A model generated the notes under the pieces. That model saw only the letters and a list, made by a program, of their open reading frames with translations, was not told the DNA's origin and ran no database searches. From Plutella xylostella (Eukaryota > Arthropoda > Insecta > Lepidoptera > Plutellidae), in assembly GCF_932276165.1 (NCBI RefSeq), contig NC_064012.1, positions 7,261,501-7,325,500 of the forward strand: 64,000 bases of DNA, written 5' to 3'. Position numbers and translations under genes: made by a program. Positions within the stretch are counted from its first letter, which is position 1, and each line of letters begins with the position of its first letter. Below, piece after piece: positions 1 to 11,529 of this stretch.

Positions 1-107
1 TTTAAGAAATATGTTGACTAAAATTATTATTATTTAATAAAATAGTATAACTAGCCTAAGTTTGACCTCAGTAACAGAGAAAGGTAGTTTACCCGTCTCA
101 TTGTTTT

Positions 108-491
108 AGCTTCGTTGGGAAACTTCGTCACATATTCTCCTCGGCCATTCCTCAGAGCCTGAAGACAAAAGTCTTCAACCAGTGCGTCCTGCCAGTGATG
201 ACGTATGGTGCAGAGACGTGGACACTGACGGTAGGACTGGTCCACCGACATAAAGTCGCTCAGCGTGCTATGGAGAGAGCTATCCTTGGGGTTTCTCTGA
301 TGGATTGTATCAGAAATGAGGTTATCCGTCAGAGGACTAAGGTTACCGACATAGCTGTCAAAATATGCCGAAGAACCGATAACCGTTGGGGTAGACGAGT
401 TCTCGAGTGGAGACCACGAACAGGCAAACGCAGCGTGGGACGCCCTCCTGCCCGCTGGTCTGACGACCTTAGACGGGTGGCGGGTGGGTAA
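108..491 (+). pseudogene. RTE-type LINE reverse transcriptase, C-terminal remnant
   Basis: Frame from 108 reads a continuous stretch typical of the C-terminal part of insect RTE-clade LINE proteins: a GKLRHIFSS-like block, then KTKVFNQCVLPVMTYGAETW, then QRAMERAILGVSL, and finally RTGKRSVGRPPARWSDDLRRVAG ending at a stop at 489-491. Between VTDIA and RRTDNRW the usual block of about a dozen residues (KLKWQWAGHIA in relatives, from memory) is missing, so there is an internal deletion. Neither the polymerase core nor the 3' end of the element is present. It is a dead fragment of a retrotransposon, not a host gene. Confidence 0.85.
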
Positions 492-1492
492 TTATAATTT
501 TATAAACAGCAAACGGATTTTATAAAAAGGATTTTATACATATTTTCATAGTAAAGATATTTTGTCTAACTGTGATTTTAGCAAACATAATTATTAATAG
601 TTATTATTTACTTATTTTGTTAATATTTATTATTACTTATTACGTTTATAATTCAAAACATGTGTTACCTACTAATAATGTTTATAGAAAATCATAAATA
701 AATGTTTAAAGTACAAACTGTTACTTTTGTTTGAATTCATCAGCACATAAAACACCTAACTATAATTTCAGTAAAAAAATCTCTTGTGGCTGACAGTACA
801 TTTCAACAAAAGTACCTAGACCTTATCGTATTTTAGAAATTCGGGTCGAGTGTGGAATGGGACGAATCTGGTTGGACCCATTTATTGTGCGTGCGGACTC
901 AAACGACAATCTTAGGCTGGGGACCACCATGTAACAGAGCTAAGACAGAATTATACCACCAAAAAGTTAGAAATTACCTTTTCAAGTTTCCTGTGGTGTG
1001 GCATTTTACAAATTCAATAATTTTGTAGTTAATTGTGTATAAGGAAAGCTAAATTATTATTTGCTGGGTAAAAGCTCATAACTAAAACTTACTTACGTTT
1101 TTTGAAATGTCAGCCACAAACTAATGCCAGTATGGCTGATGGTAAAGCCTTTTCAAATTTTATTGTAGTTACCACATCATATAAAATTACCCTTCAGATA
1201 AAAAAATGTGAACATTGAACTAATATTACTAGTAATTGTGAATGCACGTCATGTAATTAATGAAAATCAAATCCACTGCTGAAAATCTCCAAAGTACGTC
1301 TCGGCCTTACTCATCCAGGTACTACCGGTATGTCTAAGCTAAGACCCAGGTCGTCGGTCCAACATGCGAGCAAGTGCCCAGCTATGCTTGCTTGAGCCGC
1401 GAGCACAGGATTCGATGCTATTTTTGAATCTACACAAACATATGGAAAAAACAAATGCCACTTTTGGAACTAACAAATTTGCCTTACACTTT
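492..1492. other. AT-rich intergenic sequence
   Basis: No coding exon, RNA gene or well-defined repeat seen. A short, more GC-rich part near 1270-1410 resembles degraded LINE-derived sequence (compare 45664-45760), but I cannot assign it. Confidence 0.4.
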
Positions 1493-1761
1493 AACAGTGA
1501 CATTTGGTAGCTTAGGATTAGATTGTAGTAATGTTAATGTAGATGTATTTTTTAGTATTATAGCTGAACCCACTTCTATTAATGCTCAGTTAGTTTATAA
1601 ATTTGTAAAAAAGTGTCTAGAATTAAGAAGGAATTAGATTATGTTTGTTAAGTTTTGGAATGTTTACTAAGGTTAAGTTATGATGGGATTGACATGGTCG
1701 CATATGTGTACCAAAATCCCTAAAATTAATAAAGATTAAAAAAAAAAAACAGTGACATTTG
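1493..1761 (+). mobile_element. Retroinserted sequence with poly(A) tail and 14-bp target-site duplication
   Basis: The 14-bp word aacagtgacatttg occurs at 1493-1506 and again at 1748-1761. Between them lies about 240 bp that ends in AATAAA (about 1727-1732) followed by a run of about 12 A. Duplication, polyadenylation signal and A-tail together indicate LINE-mediated insertion of a reverse-transcribed RNA. The insert starts in an open frame of about 43 codons ending at 1637 (...AQLVYKFVKKCLELRRN). It could be a 5'-truncated processed pseudogene of a host mRNA or the 3' end of an unrecognised LINE. I do not recognise the peptide. Confidence 0.7.
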
Positions 1762-4700
1762 ACGATACGCAACATAAACGGAGGTTTCGAATCCTGTGCT
1801 CGCGGCTCTGTTTATGGTCTCTACTCGAGAACTCGTTTACACCATCATCATCGATTAGGTATTTATTCTTCAGCATATAATATATATCAGCTTTATATAT
1901 TATATGGCCAGCCTAATACGGGAATGTCAATGCCACTATGGTAGAGATTGAAAAGCTATGAATTTTAGATACTTACGAATTAAGTTAACTTAATTAATAC
2001 TTATTTAGTGTTTGTGTGAGATTAACAACGGCACAAAACTATACAAAAACCAAATAATAGAAAAAAGAGATTCAGAATTCCAACCACGCCTTTTGGTTTA
2101 AATTTAAAATATCGAGTAAATTTTCCGGGCGGGCAGAAAATCCTAAGTAGTCGAGAATTGGCGTAAGCGTGTAATAAAACCGGGAGAGTGCGGTCAGGAC
2201 AATAATTCACAAAAAGTATGAGCTGAACCTCCTCCAAGGCCTGAGTGCGACATAATCATCCACAAAACTAAATTTAATGCTAATAGCACTTTTTAAAATA
2301 AAACCCCGCCATGCCGGGGTTGGGCTCTCCGCATTATTTAAAGTCACTTTAATTATGCTCAAAGCAGATGACGTGGCCGCATCTCTTTGTTGTAGGCGAG
2401 CGCCGGCTACTATTGAACATTTTCATTTATTACTAAGTGGAGTTCAATTATTTGATTTTTCTAGTGATTACAGCGCAACGGAAGTAATTGTTTGGAAAAG
2501 AAGTTAATCAGGGGAAACTTCGTATCGGTTTTTTGGCGATTTGATTGAATTAAAATTAAAGATGTGCTATCAATATTATCCAGAAATATATTAATACGGG
2601 ATGTCCCAAGTTAAAGTGCAGTTTTTGCTAATTCATAGAAAATTTGTTGGTAATGTGATTTTTTACTATAGAGAGTAGCTTTTCTTTTCACCAATTTCCA
2701 GAATTCGTAGAACAAAAGTTGTTTAGAATAACGAATTGTGTTATTATGATTCGAACAAACGTAATTTAAAAGAAAAAATAAAATAACTATTTCACAAAAA
2801 TATATATACATATTATTTATTACATATGAAAGATTAATCTCCGTGCTAAAAAAAGTTACAATTAGGTGACTCAAATGTGACGGGTAATCTCGCTTACAAT
2901 CTACTTTTGCTACTTATATCTAAGTTTATACACTATTTCTATATATCTTGATGTAATTTTCAGTGAATAAAAAATTTAAACGCATTTGACGTCTATATTT
3001 GCGTAACTAATTAGGTGTTAGACGAAAAGTTTAAGAAATTTTAATCTTTATAAATTATTCTGAAAACCTAAGCCACGTTGAAAATGTAGTAAATTATGCA
3101 CAGTTATACTGTTGCGTATAGTTTTTGCAGCGATTATTAGTCTACAAAGTAATGCCATGTCATAACTGAATTGGAAAGTGCTTTTTTATTTATGATAATT
3201 ATTAATATAAGCATTTTAGTTTAGATACTTATAAAAAATATATTACATATGAGATACTTTATAAAAGTCGCTTAACTTTTCAATACCGAGGTAAACGTAA
3301 AATAATATTCTGATCCAGAGCCTCTGATACGATTTAAAACAGAGGTCTGTTCTGTGTATTAATTGTAATTAAATATAAGGACAACTTTTAATAAGTAAAC
3401 AAGCTTTAAAAACCGGATAAATAAGAAGATATAAGTAATATGTATATCAATAATTTTCATTTAAGGCTAGCAAATAGTTTCTAACGATTAGGAAATCTTG
3501 CAACATTTTAGAAAAATATCAAAAACCATGCATGACGAAGACTATACTATCTCACACACGAGTGCAAACAGAGTGGCAACCAGCGACTCAGACGAGGGTG
3601 GCGGAACTGTAGCAGTATTGAAAGCCCTCAGTGTTTGCATTCGTGTGATTTATTGGCTTCGGAGGATTTAGGAGCACGCATCAACTAGGGAGCATTCTAT
3701 TGACAAGGTGTCGCGTTACGTCCCTATTAGGACCGCGTCGTGACAGTATTGGATCGCCATTGCGTTGAGAGCCACCTTGTTAATCAACTTTTGGACTCGA
3801 AACTAGTTGTGGGTGCTTAAGGATAAGAAGTGGCTGTGGTAGGGCTACTCAGGTTACAATGACAATGCCAGCGATGCTATTGTTAGATTTGGTATAAGCG
3901 ATTCGTTTATAAGCTCGTTCAGATTTATTTTGTAATTTACAGGTTGGATGTTCACTTCAATGTCGGAAATACCTATGTAGTAGGAATACACGCTAATATG
4001 CTTACTACTGTATCTTATCCGTAATTCGTTGTATCACGTGTCTATGAGGACGGTTACTCTATACTAACGAAAAACGAGCGAAAGGGAGCGGTCGTGCGAT
4101 GGGCACGTTCAATACAACGCAGTAGAGACGTCGCTCGCGCAGCAGCGCTCCGAAACTTAGTTTTTCATCGTATGTAGTGACCCCCCAGGTCGCGAGCTTA
4201 GTACTAAGGGTCCAAAATGTGTCGAAAGGGATACAAAATATCCATCCACCATCACGTAAACCCACGATTCTAGAATATTATCCGTCACGGCTCCACATGG
4301 TAGGTAGCGGTAGTTTATTATTAAATTAGTACTGTACTATATTAACAACACTAATAGCAATAAACCCACTGACCTGACGCCAGCTGGGGAATAAAGGTTT
4401 CTGAGTGCGCTGGAAGCCCGTAGGCCCAGGACAGATGATTAAATTCAGATACAACTAATTAATGTGAACCAAAAATACCTCTCACTCACCGCAGGCACAG
4501 TCTAGTTTGACAAAGTATTCCCACAATGGCCGATCTAATTCATTCGTTATTCATGGCAGTATAGCTATAAACCTGAACTATTTATTTGCAATGAATACCA
4601 TTCTATTTTTGGAAATTTTCCAGTTAACTGAAGATTTTAAACACAATGGCTATAAGGCTTTTTTATCGCCCCATTGTTTAAGCCTACTTTCAATCAGGCC

Positions 4701-4919
4701 GGAGTATAATTAATCTGCCGTAAGGGTTGTCCTGTAGATTTGGTTGGTGGGCAAGATAAATTACATAATGTAAATATTATTCAGTATCAATTAGATACAT
4801 AAATGCAAATTAATTTAAATCTAATGGAAAAATCATAAATAGAACTCTCGAAACAGAACAACGATAATAAGTTCTATTTTATAGAGCAAAAGGTTTTTTC
4901 AGAATTTAAGATCGGGTTC
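1762..4919. other. Intergenic sequence without recognised genes
   Basis: AT-rich. Reading frames of 60-90 codons occur (for example 2277-2507 and 2611-2874) but show no domain or splice context. A piece near 2700-2735 (tcgtagaacaaaagtt) matches the end of the foldback repeat at 51963-52109. 3540-3900 and 4060-4260 are somewhat richer in GC but have no recognisable content. Confidence 0.4.
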
Positions 4920-4977
4920 TATTCTATTCTATCTTCTATTCTGTGTGGGGGTGTATGTAGATACCTGCACGTGGCTT
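4920..4977 (-). repeat. Fragment of tRNA-derived SINE (3' end)
   Basis: Contains the (ATTCT)n tract followed by ctgtgtgggggtgt and a 'acctgcacgtggct' block, matching the 3' end of the SINE copies at 48534-48876 and 53092-53415. Only this tail is present and it is diverged, so it is an old fragment. Confidence 0.6.
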
Positions 4978-7862
4978 TGTGATTTTTAGATTTTTCACTT
5001 AGGTACTTACTAAATATTTTGAAATATACCTAAATGGAGACCAACTTACCTAAGTAGTATAATATCTACTTGCTCATTAAATAAAGTAAAGCAAATTCTC
5101 TTTCATTTGAAAGATTTTCATATTTCAACTGTTTTCATCGATCATTCGATACAGGTATCTGCTCGGTGCGCCGGCACGGCACCTCAATATCACGTACGTG
5201 GCGTTACCTCTCGCCGCTCGCAATGTTTGCGTTTATGAGGATGACCGCGTTTGGCAGGATGATCCGACGAGGTTGATAAATTACACGAAAGTAAATATTG
5301 AGGGTATGTTTACCCTAGCTGAGCTCGGGCGTTGAAATCCAAAAACGTACCGCTCGCGAACACCCATGTCCCTTTTGTCACGAAGCTGTGATGACTTTGG
5401 ACATGTGCTGTACAATAACACGACACTTTTTTACATTTGTTACGTATTGGATATTTTTATACCTTTTTTTTATCTCCCGAGGTTCGTCCATACTTTGTAT
5501 TTGCAATTTAGAAGAAAGAAATACGGGCAATGAAAAGGTTCCACTGAGAAAAGCACAAAATTACTCTTCTCTTAAACGGAAAAGGTTAGCTTAATAATGC
5601 TTTCTGCAACATTAAAGTACATTTAACAGAGAATCAGGATTTTACCACCTGAAAACGATAATATTTTGTTAAAATTATAATTTAGATCTTTGAAAATATT
5701 GGGGTCATTTGGTGTCGGAATTTTGTTAGTGGAACTTTTTCATTGCCCGTACGTGAGTGTAGTTTATTTAGAGTCGAAACAAAATAATTACTTACTGTCC
5801 GACCAGCAATTAATTTCAATATAGTAGGTACTTACCAAAAACAATTTCCATAAATTTAGAAAAGAAAGGTCATGCAAAATTTTAGGGGGTTTGATGATGG
5901 AATCGCGCATACAAACTTTGCCCCTCTTTAACCCTATAGGGGTCGAATTTTTTAAATCGTTAGCAGCTTAAATTTTCTTTGCAAGTCCTGTAAGTTTCAG
6001 GATATTACGTTCAGTAGTGTCGGTTGTTCGTTCAGTATCAGTCATTCAGACCGAAGGATTTTTTCATCAACATTTAACTATGTAAATAAACAGCAGCAAA
6101 ACACCAAACTTTGCCGATCATCAGCCATCAGCGGCAGCGTTACGAAACACAAAAGCACTTATGCTCAAAATGAGTTTCTTTTTGTTTGCGCAAGCTTAAT
6201 AGTTGGTAGCTCATTATTGTGATGACAATGGGAGGCGGTGCACAGTTAGGCATTAGAAAGGCCAGGTTTTCACTAATGACGTCCCGGCGACCCCGCGCCC
6301 CGCCCGCCTCGTTCCGTTTCACTCGGCATTTTTACAGAATAGGTGCCCCCTTTATTGCAGCATCAGTATTCACATCTGAATGGAGACGTTTTGGTTATTT
6401 GTGTCGAGGTCTTTTTCAGCTGAAAATAAGTACTGAAGTGTATTTGGTTAGCAAATGCAGATGACATTGGAAAGGCATCACGCAAATTGACGGTGTACTT
6501 AAAGCTCCTATATACAGGATTTTACTATAGATCATGGTTCAAGCAAAAGAGGGTGCTAATGGTCATCAACAGTACTTTTTATTGTATCATTGTAATTTAC
6601 TTCAAACACTTCACAATATTTTCTTTTAAACTAAAATACTTATATATTAGTTAATAGTAGTACATAGTTTATTTTATGAGTGTGTGTACAAATAAAGAAT
6701 ATTCTATCTATCTATCTACTTACTCTGAGTTGCAAAAAGGAACTTTAATCTAAGGTCGATATTTAAATCATATTTTTAGACTAAATAGGTTTAGCACTCG
6801 GTGAAATGCCACCTTCGATCGTTTGTCCACCGCACGCCGTCACTGTTAGATGACACAGATGAGGAGGCCTCAGAGAAAGAGAAGTGAACGCATAGGGGTG
6901 TTTGCTAACCAAATCACCCTCTAGCGTTATGCTGCTTCTTTCCCATACATTGCATTAGCTTTGATAAAAAAATCAAAGCTAATGCAAATAATAAACCACA
7001 GCTAAGACGCGACGAGCGGTGCAGAGATTTTTTTTAAACCAATGGAATTGCTTTATTTATACATGCCGTCCTGCTAAGGTCCAGTGGAAATGGATTTAAG
7101 TAGGTAATGAAAATTTTCCACAAAATGCGGACTTCAAAAGACCTCAAGTTTTACAAAATAATAATTTAAAATTTTATCAAATTATTTAGTATAGGTAGTA
7201 TTCTGAAATGTACTTACTTCAATATTGCAGACCACGTCATTAAGTTACTTTTATATAAAACATACAGTGAATCTACTTGTATTTTATACCTTGGCAGGAA
7301 TTACCGCTAACGCCATCTACCTCTCAGTTGAAGAACCTAAATCGGTACCTTTAGCATAGGAAACGCCTTGCTTGCTCCGGTAAAATGTGTTAAATGCAAC
7401 GGGCCACAAAAGTTCCAACCGTCAATATTGACTCAAAATCCCATCATTTCGACCGCCATGCACACAATAGATTTATAAGATAAACACAGAGCAGAATGTT
7501 TGTAAATAGGATTGACAACATTTTAATATATGGTCTTGTGTTTACTGTGGGTTAGCGTTGACTCTCTGTTATGCGTACACGCGTTAATGCTGTACCGTGA
7601 AATCATGGTTTTTTGTGGTCGTTTCGGAGATTAAGTATGAATAAAGGGACAGTGCGATATGAGCATTGTTCACTTTGCCGCGAATGTTTACTTAGTAAAA
7701 GTAGCAGGGGCCTGATTCCAGCGTTCCGGCTGGTTACATAAGTTGGAAACACAGATGTGGGATGGGAACTTGTCCACGTGGAAACACAGGATGCGAAAGT
7801 GTTCCAACTGAAATCTGCGACCGTTAATTCATTAGTTGGGCATGGCGCAGCGTTTGTTGCCC
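4978..7862. other. Intergenic sequence, with a possible LINE 3' tail at about 6640-6720
   Basis: No supported coding exon. Around 6640-6720 the sequence runs through tgtgtgtacaaataaagaat into a (CTAT)n tract, a style common at the 3' ends of lepidopteran LINEs. The block at about 5610-5750 (ending gtggaactttttcattgcc) recurs in part at 43745-43880 and weakly at about 60340-60420, so it belongs to an unnamed dispersed repeat. Reading frames around 6140-6464 and 7603-7935 show no family features. Confidence 0.35.
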
Positions 7863-8385
7863 AGTTATAAATCTGCCCTGTGGTGTGGAGAGTTTCAGTT
7901 GAAAAACACGTCTGTACGTTTTGATATTTCAACACCTAAATTGTCGAATCCTAATAAAATAAAAACCAACAGTTGAACGAAAAAAAGTATAATAGGTGAA
8001 ATTTTACGCAAAATTGTTGGATAGATCTGATGACAATATGTAAAAAACAATAATATACTCTAGAATCAAAATAGGTAATGCTCTCTGCATTACCTATATA
8101 TAGTATATTATTCTAGCTAGAGTATATTATAGTTATAAATCTGCCCTGTGGTGTGGAGAGTTTCAGTTGAAAAACACGTCTGTACGTTTTGATATTTCAA
8201 CACCTAAATTGTCGAATCCTAATAAAATAAAAACCAACAGTTGAACGAAAAAAAGTAATAGATGAAATTTTACGCAAAATTGCTGGATAGATCTGATGAC
8301 AATATGTAAAAAACAATAATATACTCTAGAATCAAAATAGGTAATGCAGAGAGCATTACCTATTTTGATTCTAGAGTATATTATT
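7863..8385. repeat. Tandem duplication (unit about 268 bp) with long hairpins
   Basis: The sequence starting agttataaatctgccctgtgg at 7863 starts again at 8131 and continues with only small differences for most of the unit. Each copy ends in an inverted repeat. In copy 2 it is perfect: arms 8315-8347 and 8353-8385 (33 bp each) around a 5-nt loop. In copy 1 (about 8049-8125) the outer part of the right arm is altered. The central segment is reversed between copies: ggtaatgctctctgcattacc in copy 1 against ggtaatgcagagagcattacc in copy 2. No coding content. Confidence 0.9.
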
Positions 8386-8458
8386 ATTTTTTTACTGATC
8401 ATATCACTACAATCACAAAATTCATTGATTCAAAATAAAATATCTAGTTATCTACATA

Positions 8459-10090
8459 TTTTTTTTTTTTTTTTTTTTCTCTGTGGTTTTAATCTGCGAT
8501 CGGTTCCTTAACCATAAGCAGGTTTGATGGAGGTATCAGGCGTTTAGAGTTACTTGTCCAGTGACAAGTACTCTTCAATCAGCAGGAAGCAAAGGTTTCG
8601 TCCAGCTCCAGTATTGCATGACGTTTAAGCCGACGTTTGTGGCTGTGTAGAAGGAGATCTTGTGCCAAGGGATTGGGATGATTGTCCAGGCGTATTTTAT
8701 ATTTGGAGCATGATGTAGCTATTTCTTGCTTAACAGTTGGCATTCCTAGGAACTCGTGGACTTCTCTATTGGTAATAAACCAAGGAGCGTGCGATATGGA
8801 TTTCAGAAGTATGTTTTGGTATCGTTGTAGAATCTCTATGTTAGAGTTACAAGCACTGCCCCAGAGCTGAATGCCATACGTCCATATTGGCTTGAGAATA
8901 GTCTTGTAAACTAAAAGTTTGTTTTCTAATGATAGCATTGACTTTCTTCCAAGCAGCCACCATAGACTTCTGTATCTCAGGTTTAACTCATCTCTTTTCT
9001 TTTTTATGTGCGTTTTCCAGGTCAGTCTGCGGTCTAGGTGAATTCCCAGGTACTTGACAGAATCAGAGTGTGGGAGTGGTTCTCCTGCCAGCTTAACTTC
9101 AGGGCAATTTCCTTTCCTCAGTGTGAATGTGATGTGGGTTGATTTTGAGGCACTAGATTTTATACGCCATACCCTTAACCATTTGCTTATTTCGTCCAGT
9201 TCAGATTGCAGTAGAAACGAGGCCATGGAGGGGTCTGAATTAGCCAAAATCGCAGTGTCGTCAGCGTAGGTTGCAGTCAGAGTATGGTTAGTTTTTGGAA
9301 GGTCGCATGTATACAGGGAGTAGAGCGTAGGTCCAAGAACAGACCCTTGAGGCACGCCTGCATTTATATCATAAAATCTTGACATGGAACCGTTCTCTTT
9401 TACGTGAAAAACTCGATCACACAGGTAAGATTGGATCAGCCCGAAGAATGCGTGAGGAAGATATTTCTTGACCTTGAATAGTAGCCCTTTGTGCCAGACT
9501 TTATCAAATGCCTGTTGGATGTCTAAAAATGCTGCTGAGCAATATTCTTTGTTTTCAAGCGCATCTCTGATTTTTCCACAGACTCTGTGAACCTGCTCTA
9601 TACTAGCGTGCCTTGACCGAAATCCAAATTGATGGTCTGGAATTACTTTATTCTCGGTTAGAGCAGGAGACAGTCTGCGTAGGATTATCCTCTCGCAAAT
9701 CTTTGAGATGATGGGCAGCAAACTTATTGGCCGATAAGACGTTACCAGATTGGCTGGCTTTCCGGGTTTGTAGATCATTAAGATCTGGGAAACTTTCCAG
9801 TGTTGGGGGAAGTAAGACATCCTTAGAATTGCGTTAATTAGTATAGTTATGAAAACGATTGCCTTCTTGGGAAGTTCTTTTAGAATTTTTGGCGTTATTA
9901 GATCGAAGCCAGGAGCCGAGTGAGTCTTTAGGTATCTTATTTGAGACCACACTTCCCGTGGTGTCGCAAGTTTTATCGAAGAATCATCTCTAAGGTCTTG
10001 GGCGAGTGAAGATTCGATAAAGCTTTCATCAATGCCGTCAGCAGCTGCATTAGGGCTGAAGACATCCGCCAAGTGTAGAGCAAAAGCTAA
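8459..10090 (-). mobile_element. 5'-truncated Jockey-clade LINE insertion
   Basis: On the minus strand the element runs from 10090 to 8459. It ends in a poly(A) run (poly-T at 8459-8479 on the plus strand) and is flanked by a 9-bp target-site duplication, atctacata, at 8450-8458 and 10091-10099. The reverse-transcriptase frame inside has no stop codon, so the insertion is probably recent. The 5' part (ORF1, endonuclease, N-terminal part of ORF2) is absent, as expected of incomplete target-primed reverse transcription. The 3' UTR is about 100 bp. Confidence 0.88.
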
Positions 10091-10150
10091 ATCTACATAA
10101 ATGAACCAAACTTTTTTACTGCATCTTGTCTTACCCAATTTTACTAACAT
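8579..10150 (-). CDS. LINE reverse transcriptase (partial, open frame)
   Basis: Frame of 523 codons, of which roughly the first 20 (upstream of 10090) are read through from flanking DNA. The rest is the reverse transcriptase and C-terminal region of a Jockey-like ORF2. Visible motifs in order: SAPGFDLITPKIL, SYRPISLLPIISKICERII, GFRSRHASIEQVHR, FLDIQQAFDKVWH (first catalytic Asp), GVPQGSVLGPTLYSLYTCDL, and ATYADDTAI with the catalytic Asp pair. These are followed by VKYLGIHLDRRLTW and a thumb/C-terminal part (YGIQLWGSA). The catalytic residues are intact, but with no endonuclease domain and no 5' promoter region this copy is not expected to move by itself. Confidence 0.9.
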   Translation of the reverse strand: MLVKLGKTRCSKKVWFIYVDLAFALHLADVFSPNAAADGIDESFIESSLAQDLRDDSSIKLATPREVWSQIRYLKTHSAPGFDLITPKILKELPKKAIVFITILINAILRMSYFPQHWKVSQILMIYKPGKPANLVTSYRPISLLPIISKICERIILRRLSPALTENKVIPDHQFGFRSRHASIEQVHRVCGKIRDALENKEYCSAAFLDIQQAFDKVWHKGLLFKVKKYLPHAFFGLIQSYLCDRVFHVKENGSMSRFYDINAGVPQGSVLGPTLYSLYTCDLPKTNHTLTATYADDTAILANSDPSMASFLLQSELDEISKWLRVWRIKSSASKSTHITFTLRKGNCPEVKLAGEPLPHSDSVKYLGIHLDRRLTWKTHIKKKRDELNLRYRSLWWLLGRKSMLSLENKLLVYKTILKPIWTYGIQLWGSACNSNIEILQRYQNILLKSISHAPWFITNREVHEFLGMPTVKQEIATSCSKYKIRLDNHPNPLAQDLLLHSHKRRLKRHAILELDETFASC

Positions 10151-11265
10151 CCTATAAAATTATTATCGGTTTCAGAATTTATGAATATGATGAAAAGGTA
10201 CAAAAGTGTAAGTATCTATAGATATTCATGGAGTTGAGTGTACAAAGACATTTTGATCCTATTAAAATGTTTAAAGGGTTTGAAATCCCAAAATTCTTTT
10301 GGATAATAAAGCTACAGTCACACATGCTCAAAAAAACATATTGAAAAGCATGCTTTCTAGTATGCTCAACACGAGCATTCTTACGACTTGTTTATATTTA
10401 CTAGCATAGGCATGCTAGTTTTAATAGTGTTCCTGAATAAGTATGACGAAAGATTTTTTTTAATACACAATCCATTTTATAGCGCACTCTCTGTCAGTTT
10501 AAACAAATTCATGGACCATCAAACAGATAACCACGATTAAGCTATTATTAGATTACTAACAAGATTTTAAGCATGCTTTTTAGAGCATGTGTATCAGTAC
10601 CTTAACCTACCTTAAGTAACGAAGCATATTATTGTCAGCCCGGTGTATTTAGCATGCATATTAGACCTGTCACTGCTCAACATAAAGGACGAAGAGAAAG
10701 TGACATTAAAAGAGCTTATAACGTTGGTTATTAAAGAGCACCTGAGCAAACTCGGCTGGCCGCTCTCAAAGAGAGGATTTTAACAGTTTGTGTTTACAGA
10801 TTACCCTATTGACAACAGACTTCAAAGCAGGTAATTTTCTAAAGGATATTGATGCTTGGTTAAGATTTAAAGATTTTGCCGGATATATGGTGGGCGCGTC
10901 TTTTATCCCACCTATTAATGCTGATGGATGTCACTGAATGCCGACCTTTTGGAAAATGTCTGCGATTATAAATTTTCATAGCAGTGATCGCTGTATTTTA
11001 TTATTGCAAACCTTTTTGTAACGGTTATCAAATTTAAATTCAGTATGCACATACTTTCATAAATTGAGCGGACCTTTATGATTTAACGAATATTTAGTCC
11101 TGTGAAATAAACCTGTATATTGTGATATGTTCCGTACGTGTCCGTCGCACCCTGGGCAGTCAGCGACTGACGCTAATCTGACCGGCCAATCCTTTTACGA
11201 CGGTAATTAACAAACCCTAAAAAGATATCAGTAACTAAACAATATTAATTAAAAATTATAATAAA
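10100..11265. other. Intergenic sequence with a degenerate hairpin repeat at about 10315-10590
   Basis: A stretch beginning cacacatgctcaaaaaaac and ending gcttttttagagcatgtgta-like sequence can fold back through repeated gcatgct words (about 10355, 10410, 10570). It is probably an old MITE. No supported coding exon elsewhere in the interval. Confidence 0.4.
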
Positions 11266-11278
11266 TTACCAACCTTTG

Positions 11279-11516
11279 ATGACCCTGACTACTGAGCCGA
11301 TGGTCCCGGGTTCGATTCCCGGCTGGGGCAGATTGTTTAAACACAGATATTTGTTCTCGGGTCTTGGATGTGCCCGTAAAATGGCAATAGGCCCGCCCCC
11401 TATTACATTGGGACTAACATAACACTCTGGCGAAAAGTGGGTGCAGCAATGCACCTCTGCCTACCCCGCAAGGGAGTACATTAGTACAAGGCGTGAGTGC
11501 GTGTGTTTGTGTTGTG
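11279..11516 (+). mobile_element. tRNA-derived SINE with 13-bp target-site duplication
   Basis: A 238-bp insert is flanked by TTACCAACCTTTG at 11266-11278 and 11517-11529. The first 50 bases contain a pol III B box (GGTTCGATTCC in cccgggttcgattcccgg) and end in gctggggca, a tRNA-like head. The body (acagatatttgttctcgggtcttgg) is shared with the SINE copies at 14553-14821, 39558-39926 and 59310-59545. The 3' half here (cccctattacattgggac, then gtgtgtttgtgttgtg) differs from those copies, so it may be a subfamily with another tail. The perfect duplication suggests a fairly young insertion. Confidence 0.88.
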
Positions 11517-11529
11517 TTACCAACCTTTG

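Noticed and set aside
7603..7935. 110-codon minus-strand frame
   Set aside because: Its start overlaps the tandem duplication unit and no family features are seen.
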